A stretch of 64,000 bases of DNA from Rossellomorea aquimaris (GCF_035590735.1 NZ_CP141595.1:2513001-2577000); one strand, 5' to 3'. Positions 1 through 8,382 are shown, numbered from the stretch's first letter. Notes: a model not told the origin generated them from the letters alone. Numbers and translations: made by a program.

Positions 1-251
1 GAGTGTCGAGGAATTTGGTTGATCATCCTTTCAATTGAACTGGGACATTCAATAGTCGTCCATTCCACAGCAGTCGCTTGCCGGTCCTGCTGGTGTTTCA
101 AGATTCTTTGCTCCATCTCCCTGTCAGTGTTCACTCCACAAGCAAGATAGACCAATGGAACGTTTGACTTCTTCTTCTCAATTGCCCATTTTTCAGCAAA
201 AGAGCTTTTGCCGCTTCTAACCCCTCCGGTAATAAAATATAGGGTTCCCAA
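1..251 (-). CDS. cobU: Adenosylcobinamide kinase/guanylyltransferase CobU, N-terminal part (cut by window edge)
   Basis: CobU phosphorylates adenosylcobinamide and then attaches GMP during late cobalamin assembly and salvage. About 83 residues are visible, from a TTG start at 251 preceded by a GAGGAGAGGGGG ribosome-binding region. The N-terminus has the P-loop GGVRSGKSS typical of CobU. It is followed by the family pattern D-x-E-M-x-x-R-I-x-x-H-x-x-x-R and an E-x-W-x-T-x-E stretch. The gene starts 43 bases after the btuD-cbiZ stop on the same strand, so it probably belongs to the corrinoid operon. This fits the pathway: CbiZ makes adenosylcobyric acid, which is later converted to the CobU substrate. 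The C-terminus lies outside the window. Confidence 0.85.
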   Translation of the reverse strand, partial: MGTLYFITGGVRSGKSSFAEKWAIEKKKSNVPLVYLACGVNTDREMEQRILKHQQDRQATAVEWTTIECPSSIERMINQIPRH

Positions 252-294
252 GCCGATTCCCCCTCTCCTCAATTACCTTTTCATTGAAATAATT

Positions 295-1755
295 CTACTC
301 TGTTTGATCCAAATAGCGTTCAATGGCTTTTTTTGTTACCTCATACACACCGCGCCCAATCAACTTCCCTATTGGTGTAATCGGCCCGGCAAACGGTTCC
401 AGCTCACCTTGTTGACTTGAGGAGATCAGAATACTGTCGGTCGGTGTGCCGGTAGCAAGTTGACCAGTTCTTCTATCCCTCACATTCATGTCATGAAGGG
501 CTCTCACTTTTGCTTCTGTTGAGGTTACAAGGGCTTCTATATATGCTTCATCTGAAAGATTCCCATTTATGAACACCCATGTATTAATCGTGCCTGGTCT
601 TAAATCAATATCATATTGATAACTTGTCGAGACATCAATCGCATTCCCCACACCTGCTGTCACTACGACGAATACGGAATGCCCCTGAACTTCGAATGAT
701 TCGCAAACCATATTATTTAAAGGAAGCGCCGTCATCATGCCTACAGAAAATGAGGGGTCCAGGTCTTTATGAACAAGAAATTCTTTCATGTCCTCTTGAT
801 AATCTGAGCAGTCATAATCTGCAGGGACTCTACGATTGATAAAGTGCCTGTACCACCCGATTCCTGCACCAATAATTCCTGAGGACATGCATTTTAATGG
901 GTAAGGGGCAGAGAAATGTATGTATTCTTCTCTCACGTTTAGGTAACTTTCATCTAACACAAAGTTCTCTGTCGCACTCTCCTCAGGAACAATGACCATT
1001 TGAGGTTTTGCAACTATAGGATGAGCTTGTTTCTGAACCTTTGTATGATACACCTCTTCTATATGTTTCTCTTTCAGAACCTCTTCCGGGTGGTGGAGAA
1101 GTTTGGTTCTTCCTTTGTCTAAGAGAAGTAAGCGATCACAGTATAAACTTGCTAAGTTTAAGTCATGAAAGATTGCGATTACCGTTAATTTTTCGTGTAT
1201 TGTTTGATTTTTAATTAAATCCAACAATGACTTCTGATACGAAAGATCGAGATGATTAGTGGGTTCATCAAGCAACAGGACCTGTGGCTCTTGAGCGAGA
1301 GCCTGGGCAAGGAATACCCTCTGCCGTTCTCCCCCGGACAACTCATGAAGGAAGCGGTCCTGAAAGGAAGTAATGCCCGTTTGATCCATTACCTTTTCCA
1401 CGATTTCAGTATCCCTTTCAGTCGTTCCTTTAAAGAAACCTTTTTGGTGAGCATATCTCCCCAGCATAACCGTCTCCCTCACCCCATAGGAAAAGGATTC
1501 TGTCGATATCTGAGGAAGTACCGCTACCTGTGTGGCTAGATCCCTTGAAGAAAAATGATGCAGTTTTTTTCCTTTTAACCTTATGCTTCCATCCATTAAT
1601 GGAAGCAGACCCGTCATGGCTTTTAACAGGGTCGTCTTTCCACTTCCGTTAGGTCCAAGAATCCCAAAGAATTCTCCTTCATCTATATGAAAATTCATGT
1701 CTTCCACGATTATTTTATCGTTATATCCTACTGTAACACCGTTTACATCTATCAT
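295..1755 (-). CDS. btuD: Corrinoid ABC-transporter ATPase fused to adenosylcobinamide amidohydrolase (BtuD-CbiZ)
   Basis: This is a 486-residue two-domain protein. Residues about 1-250 form an ABC ATPase with Walker A GPNGSGKTT, signature LSGGERQR and Walker [13 protein letters not shown], as in BtuD/FhuC-type importers. Residues about 265-486 match CbiZ, ending with the T-G-T-P-T-D and FAGPITPIGKLIG stretches of that family. CbiZ removes the aminopropanol arm of adenosylcobinamide to give adenosylcobyric acid for salvage. The start overlaps the btuC stop by four bases (ATGA), so translation is probably coupled. CbiZ-BtuD fusions are known in other Bacillaceae, so the architecture is rare but not new. 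It links import of incomplete corrinoids directly to their remodelling. Confidence 0.9.
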   Translation of the reverse strand: MIDVNGVTVGYNDKIIVEDMNFHIDEGEFFGILGPNGSGKTTLLKAMTGLLPLMDGSIRLKGKKLHHFSSRDLATQVAVLPQISTESFSYGVRETVMLGRYAHQKGFFKGTTERDTEIVEKVMDQTGITSFQDRFLHELSGGERQRVFLAQALAQEPQVLLLDEPTNHLDLSYQKSLLDLIKNQTIHEKLTVIAIFHDLNLASLYCDRLLLLDKGRTKLLHHPEEVLKEKHIEEVYHTKVQKQAHPIVAKPQMVIVPEESATENFVLDESYLNVREEYIHFSAPYPLKCMSSGIIGAGIGWYRHFINRRVPADYDCSDYQEDMKEFLVHKDLDPSFSVGMMTALPLNNMVCESFEVQGHSVFVVVTAGVGNAIDVSTSYQYDIDLRPGTINTWVFINGNLSDEAYIEALVTSTEAKVRALHDMNVRDRRTGQLATGTPTDSILISSSQQGELEPFAGPITPIGKLIGRGVYEVTKKAIERYLDQTE

Positions 1756-2810
1756 GATGAAAGCCCTCTTTTCTTCAGGAGAATATAAGCAAACATCGGG
1801 GCACCGATAAGAGCTGTTATCACTCCAATCGGAAGCTCGGTTGGTGCAATGATGGTTCTTGAAATGAGATCAGCCAACACGAGAAAGCCTCCCCCAACAA
1901 TGATGGACAAAGGAAGTAAGTGTCTATGGTCATGCCCTACTATCCTTCTTAGAAAATGAGGAATTACGAGCCCCACGAATCCAATTGTACCCGAAACGGC
2001 GACAGCCGCTCCCGTCAGGATACTTCCAGCAATTAAGATAAGGAGTTTTCTCTTTTGTACGGATATTCCGATGTGATGGGCTTGTTCTTCACCAAAGCTC
2101 ATGCCATTCAGTTCCTTGCCATTGAGGAACAAAACGATCACTCCAATAAAGAAAAAGGGGAATATTATCGTAATGTAATCCCACCCTCTCATGGACACGC
2201 TTCCAAGAAGCCAACCGATGATCTGTCTTAATTCCTCTCCCGTCAAGGCAATCATTAAGGATATAATCGAACCTAAAAAAGAGCTGAAAATAATTCCAGT
2301 TAAAATGATGGTTTCAACCTTCATAGTTCTTTCAACCTTCTGTGCAAACCATAATACGAGGAAGACGGTTATAATCGAACAAAGAATACTGAGAAAGGGA
2401 AGCGTAAACTTCCCAATGAACGGAATGCTCCAATTAAAGAACAACGTAATAACAGCACCGACCGATGCTCCTGAAGACACACCCAATGTATATGGATCAG
2501 CCAGCGGGTTGCGCAATAGTCCTTGAAAAGAAGCTCCTGCAATTGCAAGGGAGCTGCCAACCAACAATGCCAGTAATACTCTGGGCAATCTTATGGAGTA
2601 CACTATATTTGCAAACATTGGATCAATTTCTCCCGGTATAGGGAATCCAAACCATTTAGCTCCAACGATGAACAGAATATCCATAGGTGGGACAGAGACG
2701 GTTCCGATCGAAATGCCTGTAAAGAGAGCGAAAAGTAAAAACGTTACAGCCAACCCGTATGTTATCCATATTTTATTCTGCAAATAACTCCGGATAGATC
2801 GACTTTGCAA
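1752..2810 (-). CDS. btuC: Vitamin B12/corrinoid ABC transporter permease BtuC
   Basis: This 352-residue, highly hydrophobic protein of the FecCD/BtuC permease family has many predicted transmembrane helices. Recognisable family stretches are the RLPRVLLALLVGSSLAIAG region near residue 75, GLLRNPLADPYTLGVSSGAS, and GTIGFVGLVIPHFLRRIVGHDHR near the C-terminus. Two copies would form the membrane channel, with BtuD bound at the cytoplasmic face. The start at 2810 overlaps the 3' end of btuF by 38 bases, and the end overlaps btuD-cbiZ by four. It is therefore the middle gene of a tightly packed, riboswitch-controlled operon. The metal-chelate specificity (B12 rather than iron-siderophore) comes from the riboswitch and the CbiZ neighbour. 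Confidence 0.9.
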   Translation of the reverse strand: MQSRSIRSYLQNKIWITYGLAVTFLLFALFTGISIGTVSVPPMDILFIVGAKWFGFPIPGEIDPMFANIVYSIRLPRVLLALLVGSSLAIAGASFQGLLRNPLADPYTLGVSSGASVGAVITLFFNWSIPFIGKFTLPFLSILCSIITVFLVLWFAQKVERTMKVETIILTGIIFSSFLGSIISLMIALTGEELRQIIGWLLGSVSMRGWDYITIIFPFFFIGVIVLFLNGKELNGMSFGEEQAHHIGISVQKRKLLILIAGSILTGAAVAVSGTIGFVGLVIPHFLRRIVGHDHRHLLPLSIIVGGGFLVLADLISRTIIAPTELPIGVITALIGAPMFAYILLKKRGLSS

Positions 2811-3738
2811 TTTCCTCTACTCCTTCAACTAATCTCGGACCGGTACGTGTGACCAGATCTGAATGTACGTCATGGACATCTTCATTTTTTACAGCGGTTA
2901 CATCTTTCCAACCTTCTCGGCCCACCACTTGTTCCTTAGGATTTTCACTATAAAAACCATAGGTAGTAATGATGACGTCAGGATTGGAAGCGATGACTGC
3001 CTCTTGGTTAACCTGAATCCATCCGTCCTGTTCACTCATTACATTCTCAGCATTTACAAGCGATAGCATTTGATCAATGAAAGTATTTTTCCCTGTCGAA
3101 TATATGTCAGGGGAAGGTGAAACCTCTACATACACTTTTTTCTTTTCAGATACACCTCTGACTTTTTCCTTAATGGATTCTAGATCTGCTTTCATCTCAG
3201 AAATGACGGATTCAGCTTCATCTTCCTTGCCGACCAATGTGCCGATGTTTTTCATCGTGGTGTACACTTCCTCAAAGCTATTGGCATCACGTACGATATA
3301 TATCTTTATCCCAGCACTTCGAAGCTGTTCTAACCCTTCTTCTGCCGAAACAGCAGTGGACTCATGAGCAAGAACCAAATCCGGATTCAGACCGATAATC
3401 TTCTCAACGTTAAATTCCATTCCACCTATTTTTTCTTTGTCCGCCGCTTCTTTTGGGTAATTATCAAAATCTGAAACCCCTACAATTTCCTTATTCAACC
3501 CTAACTCGAATAAGATTTCTGTGTTGCTTGGAATCAATGAAACAATATGCTTAGGTTGCTCATCCAGCGTGACTTTATTATTCAAGGCATCGTTTACTGA
3601 CAAAGGAAAAGCAGATTGTCCCTGACTTGCTTCCCCGCTATTTTTATTCTTTTCTACACTTTCACCGTCAGTACCGCAAGCTGAAAGGAGTCCTAGAGAT
3701 ACTATTAGTACGAGAATGATTTTGAATGTGTGTTTCAT
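2773..3738 (-). CDS. btuF: Corrinoid-binding lipoprotein BtuF
   Basis: This is the substrate-binding lipoprotein of the corrinoid importer, 321 residues from the ATG at 3738. That start is preceded by CAGGAGG; an upstream in-frame ATG at 3783 lacks a site and would place extra residues before the signal peptide. The N-terminus is a lipoprotein signal with lipobox LSAC, followed by a low-complexity linker. The mature part has the helical-backbone metal-receptor pattern: HIVSLIPSNTEILFELGL, VGVSDFDNYP, LNPDLVLAH and NPDVIITTYG. It would sit on the outer membrane face and deliver corrinoids to BtuC. Transcription reaches it through the cobalamin riboswitch directly upstream. Confidence 0.9.
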   Translation of the reverse strand: MKHTFKIILVLIVSLGLLSACGTDGESVEKNKNSGEASQGQSAFPLSVNDALNNKVTLDEQPKHIVSLIPSNTEILFELGLNKEIVGVSDFDNYPKEAADKEKIGGMEFNVEKIIGLNPDLVLAHESTAVSAEEGLEQLRSAGIKIYIVRDANSFEEVYTTMKNIGTLVGKEDEAESVISEMKADLESIKEKVRGVSEKKKVYVEVSPSPDIYSTGKNTFIDQMLSLVNAENVMSEQDGWIQVNQEAVIASNPDVIITTYGFYSENPKEQVVGREGWKDVTAVKNEDVHDVHSDLVTRTGPRLVEGVEEIAKSIYPELFAE

Positions 3739-3772
3739 ACGTTTTCCTCCTGTAAATGAACTTATTCCCAGA

Positions 3773-3803
3773 CAAAAAAACATCTCCAGTGGGACTAGAG
3801 ATG
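3773..3803 (-). terminator. Rho-independent terminator of the cobalamin riboswitch
   Basis: On the minus strand, CATCTC and GAGATG arms enclose a short loop and are followed by a run of seven T. It lies between the B12 aptamer and btuF, as expected for the expression platform of a transcription-terminating riboswitch. Confidence 0.8.
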
Positions 3804-3874
3804 CTGTGTAAGATACATAAAAGGCTTTAAACCGTTAAATATGCACATTACACCTTTCTATCCGCGTAGATTTG

Positions 3875-4055
3875 GTGCGAAAGAAATCAGGCAGGTCTCC
3901 TGGCTCATGGTCATTGTTTGCTGCACCTTCCCATACCTATTGGTACAGTGGCATTCATACAGCTCACTTCCATTTACAGTGGCGGGACCGCGTTGGAATT
4001 GCACCAACTTCCCTATTATGAAGCAAAGAAGTATCGTCACTTCCGCTTCACCTGA
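3875..4055 (-). promoter_or_regulatory. Cobalamin (adenosylcobalamin-type) riboswitch
   Basis: Read on the minus strand, this segment holds the conserved parts of the cobalamin riboswitch in the right order: TAATAGGGAA, then GGTGCAATTCC, then CGGTCCCGCCACTGT, and finally the B12 box AGCCAGGAGACCTGCC (3891-3905). It sits about 140 bases before btuF with a terminator in between. High corrinoid should therefore switch off btuF-btuC-btuD/cbiZ-cobU. Outer boundaries are approximate. Confidence 0.95.
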
Positions 4056-4089
4056 TCTCATGTCGTATGTAATTATTCCGTTCAACAGA

Positions 4090-4118
4090 ATTATACACAA
4101 GATTCTATGGATAGTGAA
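4090..4118 (-). promoter_or_regulatory. Promoter of the corrinoid operon
   Basis: On the minus strand, TTCACT (-35, 4113-4118) and TATAAT (-10, 4090-4095) are separated by 17 bases. Transcription would start just upstream of the riboswitch aptamer. The -10 is perfect and the -35 is a 4/6 match. Confidence 0.7.
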
Positions 4119-4287
4119 TGAAATTTGATAAACTTTGCTGAAAATAACAGGAATCCTTCTTTTCGAAACAATCCAGGTGCAAACTTCGAGCTAATAGATT
4201 GTCCCCTCCATTATTTCGTGATAAAATCTGTTTCAAGCAATCGCTTTACTGCTTTAGAGGAGCACATATGGTACAGGAGGTTCAGCA

Positions 4288-4818
4288 ATGAATGAAAAAA
4301 AAGAAATCGCTACCTTTGCAGGTGGTTGTTTTTGGTGCATGGTAAAGCCATTTGATGAATTACCGGGAATTATTGATGTCGTGTCGGGTTATTCAGGTGG
4401 CCACCTTGAAAACCCAACATATCAAGATATAAAAGCAGGAAATAGTGGACATTACGAAGCTGTTCAAATCACATTTAATCCTGATTTGTTCCCTTATGAA
4501 AGATTATTAGAGCTATACTGGCCTCAGATTGATCCAACGGATGATGGAGGACAATTCCATGACCGCGGGGATCAGTACCGCACAGCTATTTTCTATCATA
4601 ATGGACACCAAAAACAATTAGCTGAAAAAACGAAGAACGATATAGTAAACAGTGGACGATTCAAGAAGCCTATCGTCACAAACATTCTTCCTGCTTCCAC
4701 TTTCTATCCGGCAGAAGAATACCATCAAAAATTCTACAAGAAAAATCCAGATGAATATAAACAAGACCGGGCAAAATCAGGTCGCGATCAATTTATAGAT
4801 AATCATTGGAAGAACTAA
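4288..4818 (+). CDS. msrA: Peptide-methionine (S)-S-oxide reductase MsrA
   Basis: MsrA reduces the S-epimer of methionine sulfoxide in oxidised proteins and free methionine. The 176-residue protein carries the catalytic motif GGCFWC at residues 11-16 and the family stretches VSGYSGGHLENPTYQDI, GHYEAVQITFNP and QIDPTDDGGQFHDRG, which hold substrate-binding aspartates and tyrosines. Length is normal for a stand-alone MsrA; no MsrB is fused or adjacent. The start follows an AGGAGG site seven bases upstream. A terminator hairpin lies just after the stop, so the gene is probably monocistronic, apart from the small downstream ORF that shares this hairpin. Confidence 0.95.
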   Translation: MNEKKEIATFAGGCFWCMVKPFDELPGIIDVVSGYSGGHLENPTYQDIKAGNSGHYEAVQITFNPDLFPYERLLELYWPQIDPTDDGGQFHDRGDQYRTAIFYHNGHQKQLAEKTKNDIVNSGRFKKPIVTNILPASTFYPAEEYHQKFYKKNPDEYKQDRAKSGRDQFIDNHWKN

Positions 4819-4830
4819 ATAGTGGGATGA

Positions 4831-4872
4831 AAAAAACTCCTTTCGCCAAACTAATGGCAGGAAGGAGTTTTT
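4831..4872 (+). terminator. Terminator-like hairpin after msrA that contains the next gene's ribosome-binding site
   Basis: AAAAACTCCTT (4832-4842) pairs perfectly with AAGGAGTTTTT (4862-4872), and an inner GCC/GGC extends the stem. The U-rich 3' arm makes it a good terminator for msrA. The same arm carries AAGGAG, which is placed correctly for the ATG at 4875. Confidence 0.75.
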
Positions 4873-4874
4873 GT

Positions 4875-5033
4875 ATGAAGAAAAACGAGAATAATACAGA
4901 AGATAAAGAGCAGGTTATCGGGTTTGGAGGCCAAGGGAAAGTAGTCAATTTCTTTGATCCCTATCCTGATGAAGATGAAGAGAATGTAAATAACTCGGAT
5001 ACGGTAGATAATCTTTCTTCAGAAAAGCAGTAA
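4875..5033 (+). CDS. Small acidic protein of unknown function
   Basis: This 52-residue hydrophilic protein is strongly acidic in its C-terminal half, with the stretch FFDPYPDEDEEN near residues 28-39 and an IGFGGQGKVVNFF core. I do not recognise a family. The start is supported by AAGGAG eight bases upstream. That site lies in the 3' arm of the hairpin ending msrA, so translation from an msrA read-through transcript would be blocked by the stem. Its own promoter would have to lie inside msrA or the hairpin. A clear bidirectional terminator follows the stop. It has no transmembrane segment or signal peptide. Confidence 0.6.
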   Translation: MKKNENNTEDKEQVIGFGGQGKVVNFFDPYPDEDEENVNNSDTVDNLSSEKQ

Positions 5034-5039
5034 AATAAT

Positions 5040-5077
5040 AAAAGGTGAAGATTATTTAAATTTAACCTTCACCTTTT
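5040..5077. terminator. Bidirectional terminator between the small acidic gene and the crtN/crtP-like gene
   Basis: AAAAGGTGAAG and CTTCACCTTTT form an 11-bp stem with T-runs usable on both strands, between convergent genes. Confidence 0.8.
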
Positions 5078-5081
5078 CATG

Positions 5082-6587
5082 TTAACCAATGAATCGATTC
5101 ACCTTCACTTGTTCATTAATGATCAGTTCCGCTGTCAGTTGTCCTGAAAGTGAGACCATCGGCACACCTCCACCTGGATGGGTTGAACCTCCCACGAAGT
5201 ACACATTAGAGAGCACTCTGCTCTTATTCGGAATCTTGAAGCCTCCATTAAGCTTTCGGTCTGTGACAGTCCCATAGATTGAACCACCATTCGCCCCGTA
5301 AAGGGTTTGAAGGTCGTTAGGAGTGAAGGTATATTCGTATTCAATATGATCCCTCAGATTGGTTACGCCCATTTCCTCCAGCTTATCCAGCACTTTGAGT
5401 CGATAAGATTCTTTGTATTGAGTCCAATCCTCACCCTCTTTTAATGGTGGCACGTGTGTCAACACAAACAGGTTTTCTTTTCCTTCAGGAGCCTGTGTAG
5501 GATCCGATTTCGACGAGATACCAATATAAATCGTCGGATCATCAGCCAGCTTATTCTCTTCGAAGATTTGCCTGAATTCTTTTTTAGGATCCTTGCTGAA
5601 AAAGAAGTTATGGTGAGCAAGATGATCATATTTACGGTCTACCCCTAGCAGCAGAACCAAACCTGAAACCGTAGGGGCATACTTGCTTAGTTCTTCGACT
5701 TCCTTAGGAGACTCATGATAATCAGCCAAAAGGGATTTGTAGCAAGGGATCGCCTCTAAATTCGATACCACGATGTCCGCCATCAGCTCTTCTCCTATTT
5801 TCGTACGTATTCCTTCAGCACGGCTGCCAGTGGTAAGAATATCCTCAACTTCACAATTTAAGCGAATCTCTACATCGAGTTCCTCCAACACCTTGGCCAT
5901 CGCCTCTGCAATTTTATACATTCCCCCCTTTACGTAATGGACTCCCATCCCCAACTGAACATGTGTAAGCTGTGACATGATGGCTGGTGCATGGTAAGGT
6001 GACGAACCGACGTACATGATCAGGAAATTAAACAGCTGCTGCAAATGCTTGTCTTTAATGAATTTACGATTTGCAGCATCCATGGATTTCATCGGATCCA
6101 TTTGCAGTAATTCTTTGACCGGATGCATCGTGCGTAGGTCCTGCAAGCCATTGATGCTCTTTTTATAGAAGCTTTTCATTGTGAGCTCATACATTTTTCC
6201 ACAGTAGCTTAAATAGTTAAAGAAATTATTCGCATCCTCCGGGGATGTCTTTTTTATTTCTTCTAACATCGTTGGAAGGTCCGAAGATACATCCAGGACC
6301 TTCCCGTCTTCAAAGAATGTCCTCCAGCCCGGCTCCACTCTGATAATATCCACATAATCATTCAGATCACGGCTTGCATGAGCAAAAACTTTTTCCAGTA
6401 CCCACGGCATCGTAAGGATTGATGGTCCAGTATCGAAAGAAAAACCTTTTCCTTCTCTTTTGTTTAATTTTCCACCAAGTCTTTCCCCTTTTTCAACAAT
6501 GGTCACGTCAAATCCTTCTGAGGCAAGACGGATCGCTGTTGACATACCTCCTAATCCGCCACCTACTACTATCACTTTCTTCTTCAT
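5082..6587 (-). CDS. CrtN/CrtP-family carotenoid FAD oxidoreductase (diapophytoene desaturase or diaponeurosporene oxygenase)
   Basis: This 501-residue FAD-dependent oxidoreductase belongs to the phytoene-desaturase family. The N-terminus has the dinucleotide-binding pattern VVGGGLGGMSTAIRLASEG. It is followed by the family signature RLGGKLNKREGKGFSFDTGPSILTMP. The C-terminus has VGGSTHPGGGVPMVSLSGQLTAE. Enzymes of this family dehydrogenate 4,4'-diapophytoene (CrtN) or oxidise the terminal methyl of diaponeurosporene (CrtP). Divergent neighbours resemble CrtQ and CrtO, which act on the carboxylic product of CrtP, so an oxygenase role is plausible; sequence alone does not settle it. The ATG follows AAGGAGGAAATGAA. 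No crtM synthase is in the window. Confidence 0.8.
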   Translation of the reverse strand: MKKKVIVVGGGLGGMSTAIRLASEGFDVTIVEKGERLGGKLNKREGKGFSFDTGPSILTMPWVLEKVFAHASRDLNDYVDIIRVEPGWRTFFEDGKVLDVSSDLPTMLEEIKKTSPEDANNFFNYLSYCGKMYELTMKSFYKKSINGLQDLRTMHPVKELLQMDPMKSMDAANRKFIKDKHLQQLFNFLIMYVGSSPYHAPAIMSQLTHVQLGMGVHYVKGGMYKIAEAMAKVLEELDVEIRLNCEVEDILTTGSRAEGIRTKIGEELMADIVVSNLEAIPCYKSLLADYHESPKEVEELSKYAPTVSGLVLLLGVDRKYDHLAHHNFFFSKDPKKEFRQIFEENKLADDPTIYIGISSKSDPTQAPEGKENLFVLTHVPPLKEGEDWTQYKESYRLKVLDKLEEMGVTNLRDHIEYEYTFTPNDLQTLYGANGGSIYGTVTDRKLNGGFKIPNKSRVLSNVYFVGGSTHPGGGVPMVSLSGQLTAELIINEQVKVNRFIG

Positions 6588-6786
6588 TTCATTTCCTCCT
6601 TAAGAGAAAGATCGTTTTCTACTGAATCGCCTATTCAGCTTTCCATTGTGCCCATTTTGATTGACTTCAAACAAATTTGACATGAATTTATACACACAAA
6701 ACAATCAATCCATATGAAAAAAGGTATCACCTTTATCCAAAATGGTTAAAATGTCGATAAAAACCAAAAGATCAGAGGGTGAAAAA

Positions 6787-7902
6787 ATGTATATTTGGTT
6801 AGGGTCTATTATTCTTACCGTTTTCCTTTTTACTAGAATCCCTACAGTCAAAAAGTCCATTCATGTAAGGAATAGTTTTCTCGTAAAAAAATGCTCCATC
6901 ATCATTCCTGCCAGAAATGAAGAACAGACAATTGGAAATCTATTATCGAGTATTCAGAAGCAATTTATTCAGCCGTTTGAAGTGATCGTGGTAAATGATG
7001 GATCGAAGGATCGTACGAAGGCAATAGCTGAAGAGTTCGGTGCAACAGTCGTGGATACTCCCCCTCTTCCAAATGGATGGAACGGAAAATCTTGGGCTTG
7101 TTGGAATGGGGCGGAAGCATCTAAGGGTGAATTCTTATTGTTTGTTGACTCAGATACATGGTTCGAGCAAGCAGGACTTCTAAGGATTTGCGAGACTTAT
7201 CAACAACAGCAATGTCAAGGAGTTCTGAGCATTCATCCCTTTCATAAGATGAATAGTGGATATGAGACTTTATCCATGATGTTCCATTTAATCGTATTCG
7301 CCTCAACGAGTGTCACTCATCTCCTATCCGGGTTGGTCAGACCTTCTGGTGGGTTTGGTCAGTGCTTCCTGTGTACAAGAGATGTATATTGGCGAATTGG
7401 TGGGCACGAAGCAATCAAAGGAGATATGGTGGAGCATTTTGCTTTAAGTAAACGTGCAAAAAAAAGTGGAGAATTAGTAGAAGCAGTCAGCGGAAGAAAT
7501 GCCATATCCATGAGAATGTATGGGAACGGATTGAGTGAGTTATTCTACGGGTGGTCGAAGAGTTTCGCTTCCGGGGCAAAATCGACAAACATCATACTTT
7601 TGGGACTATCTTCTTTGTGGATTACCTCACTCGCTTCTTTTCTCATACATTCGCCGGAAATGGTATGGACAGACCCATATATTTATATGATTCAGTACTT
7701 ATTTTTAAGTGTTTACTTGTATTTCATTCTTAGCAGGATTGGAAATTTTACTATTTTTGAGACGCTTCTATTCCCAGCCCATATTCTATTTTTCGTGATG
7801 ACCTTCTCCCACTCTGTGTTTACAACATTTTTGACGAAAAAAACAAAGTGGAAGGATCGATACATTTATTTAGAGAAAGGAAAGGATGAAAAGATGAAAT
7901 GA
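6787..7902 (+). CDS. crtQ: CrtQ-like family 2 glycosyltransferase
   Basis: This 371-residue family 2 glycosyltransferase resembles staphyloxanthin CrtQ, which glucosylates 4,4'-diaponeurosporenoate. There is one N-terminal membrane helix, then CSIIIPARNEEQTIGNLL, VIVVNDGSKDRT, the motif PLPNGWNGKSWAC and the metal-binding-type sequence LLFVDSDTW. A PSGGFGQCFLC stretch and two or three C-terminal helices follow. The start at 6787 is chosen because AGAGGGTG lies just upstream; an ATG at 6742 has no such site. The stop overlaps the ATG of the crtO-like gene by four bases, showing the pair was once translationally coupled. It is transcribed away from the desaturase/oxygenase-like gene. Confidence 0.8.
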   Translation: MYIWLGSIILTVFLFTRIPTVKKSIHVRNSFLVKKCSIIIPARNEEQTIGNLLSSIQKQFIQPFEVIVVNDGSKDRTKAIAEEFGATVVDTPPLPNGWNGKSWACWNGAEASKGEFLLFVDSDTWFEQAGLLRICETYQQQQCQGVLSIHPFHKMNSGYETLSMMFHLIVFASTSVTHLLSGLVRPSGGFGQCFLCTRDVYWRIGGHEAIKGDMVEHFALSKRAKKSGELVEAVSGRNAISMRMYGNGLSELFYGWSKSFASGAKSTNIILLGLSSLWITSLASFLIHSPEMVWTDPYIYMIQYLFLSVYLYFILSRIGNFTIFETLLFPAHILFFVMTFSHSVFTTFLTKKTKWKDRYIYLEKGKDEKMK

Positions 7903-8382
7903 TCATCCTTATAGATATTTTCACATGGGTAAGTATTCATTTCATCTTCTCCAAAGGTTGTCCCCCCTCTTTCATCCTCTTGAAATGGAAGCCGGAGGTG
8001 GAATATTTGAGTTTTTGAAGATTAAAAAATGGAAGGAATATATACCGGATGCAGGGAGATGGTTTCGCAGTGGGTAAATAAGAATGAAATCGGTCTCACT
8101 TCTCAACAGGGTCGAATCACCTTCCTTCAAGAATTGAATCGTGCCGAATTATCCCACTGGCTGCAAATGATACCGGCACCTTTCTTTTTCATTCTAAATA
8201 ATGGAGTCGAGTCCTGGATCATGTTCCTATACGGAATTTTATTTAACCTGCCCCTTATTCTCGTGCAGCGCTACAATCGAATGAGGATCGTTAAGATAAT
8301 GGTTCAATATTCTCCGTCAAAATCCCGCCCACCAAGGGATCTAAGTCCCCACACCTCTAACCATTTCACAAATAGTGAATAA
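7899..8382 (+). pseudogene. crtO: crtO-like glycosyl-diaponeurosporenoate acyltransferase, disrupted by two frameshifts
   Basis: In S. aureus, CrtO esterifies the sugar of glycosyl-diaponeurosporenoate in the last step of staphyloxanthin synthesis. Here the family sequence is spread over three frames. The first segment, from the ATG at 7899, runs to about 7995 and ends in a hydrophobic helix and LKWKPE. The second, with GGIFEFLKIKKWKEYIPDAG, runs to the TAA at 8075. The third, with RAELSHW and LPLILVQRYNR, runs to 8382. One base missing at about 7994-7998 and one G missing at about 8071-8075 would restore one reading frame. The gene overlaps crtQ by ATGA. It is either a pseudogene or carries two sequence errors. 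Confidence 0.75.

Noticed and set aside
3841..4128. Short reading frames on both strands between btuF and msrA
   Set aside because: They coincide with the cobalamin riboswitch and have no ribosome-binding sites.
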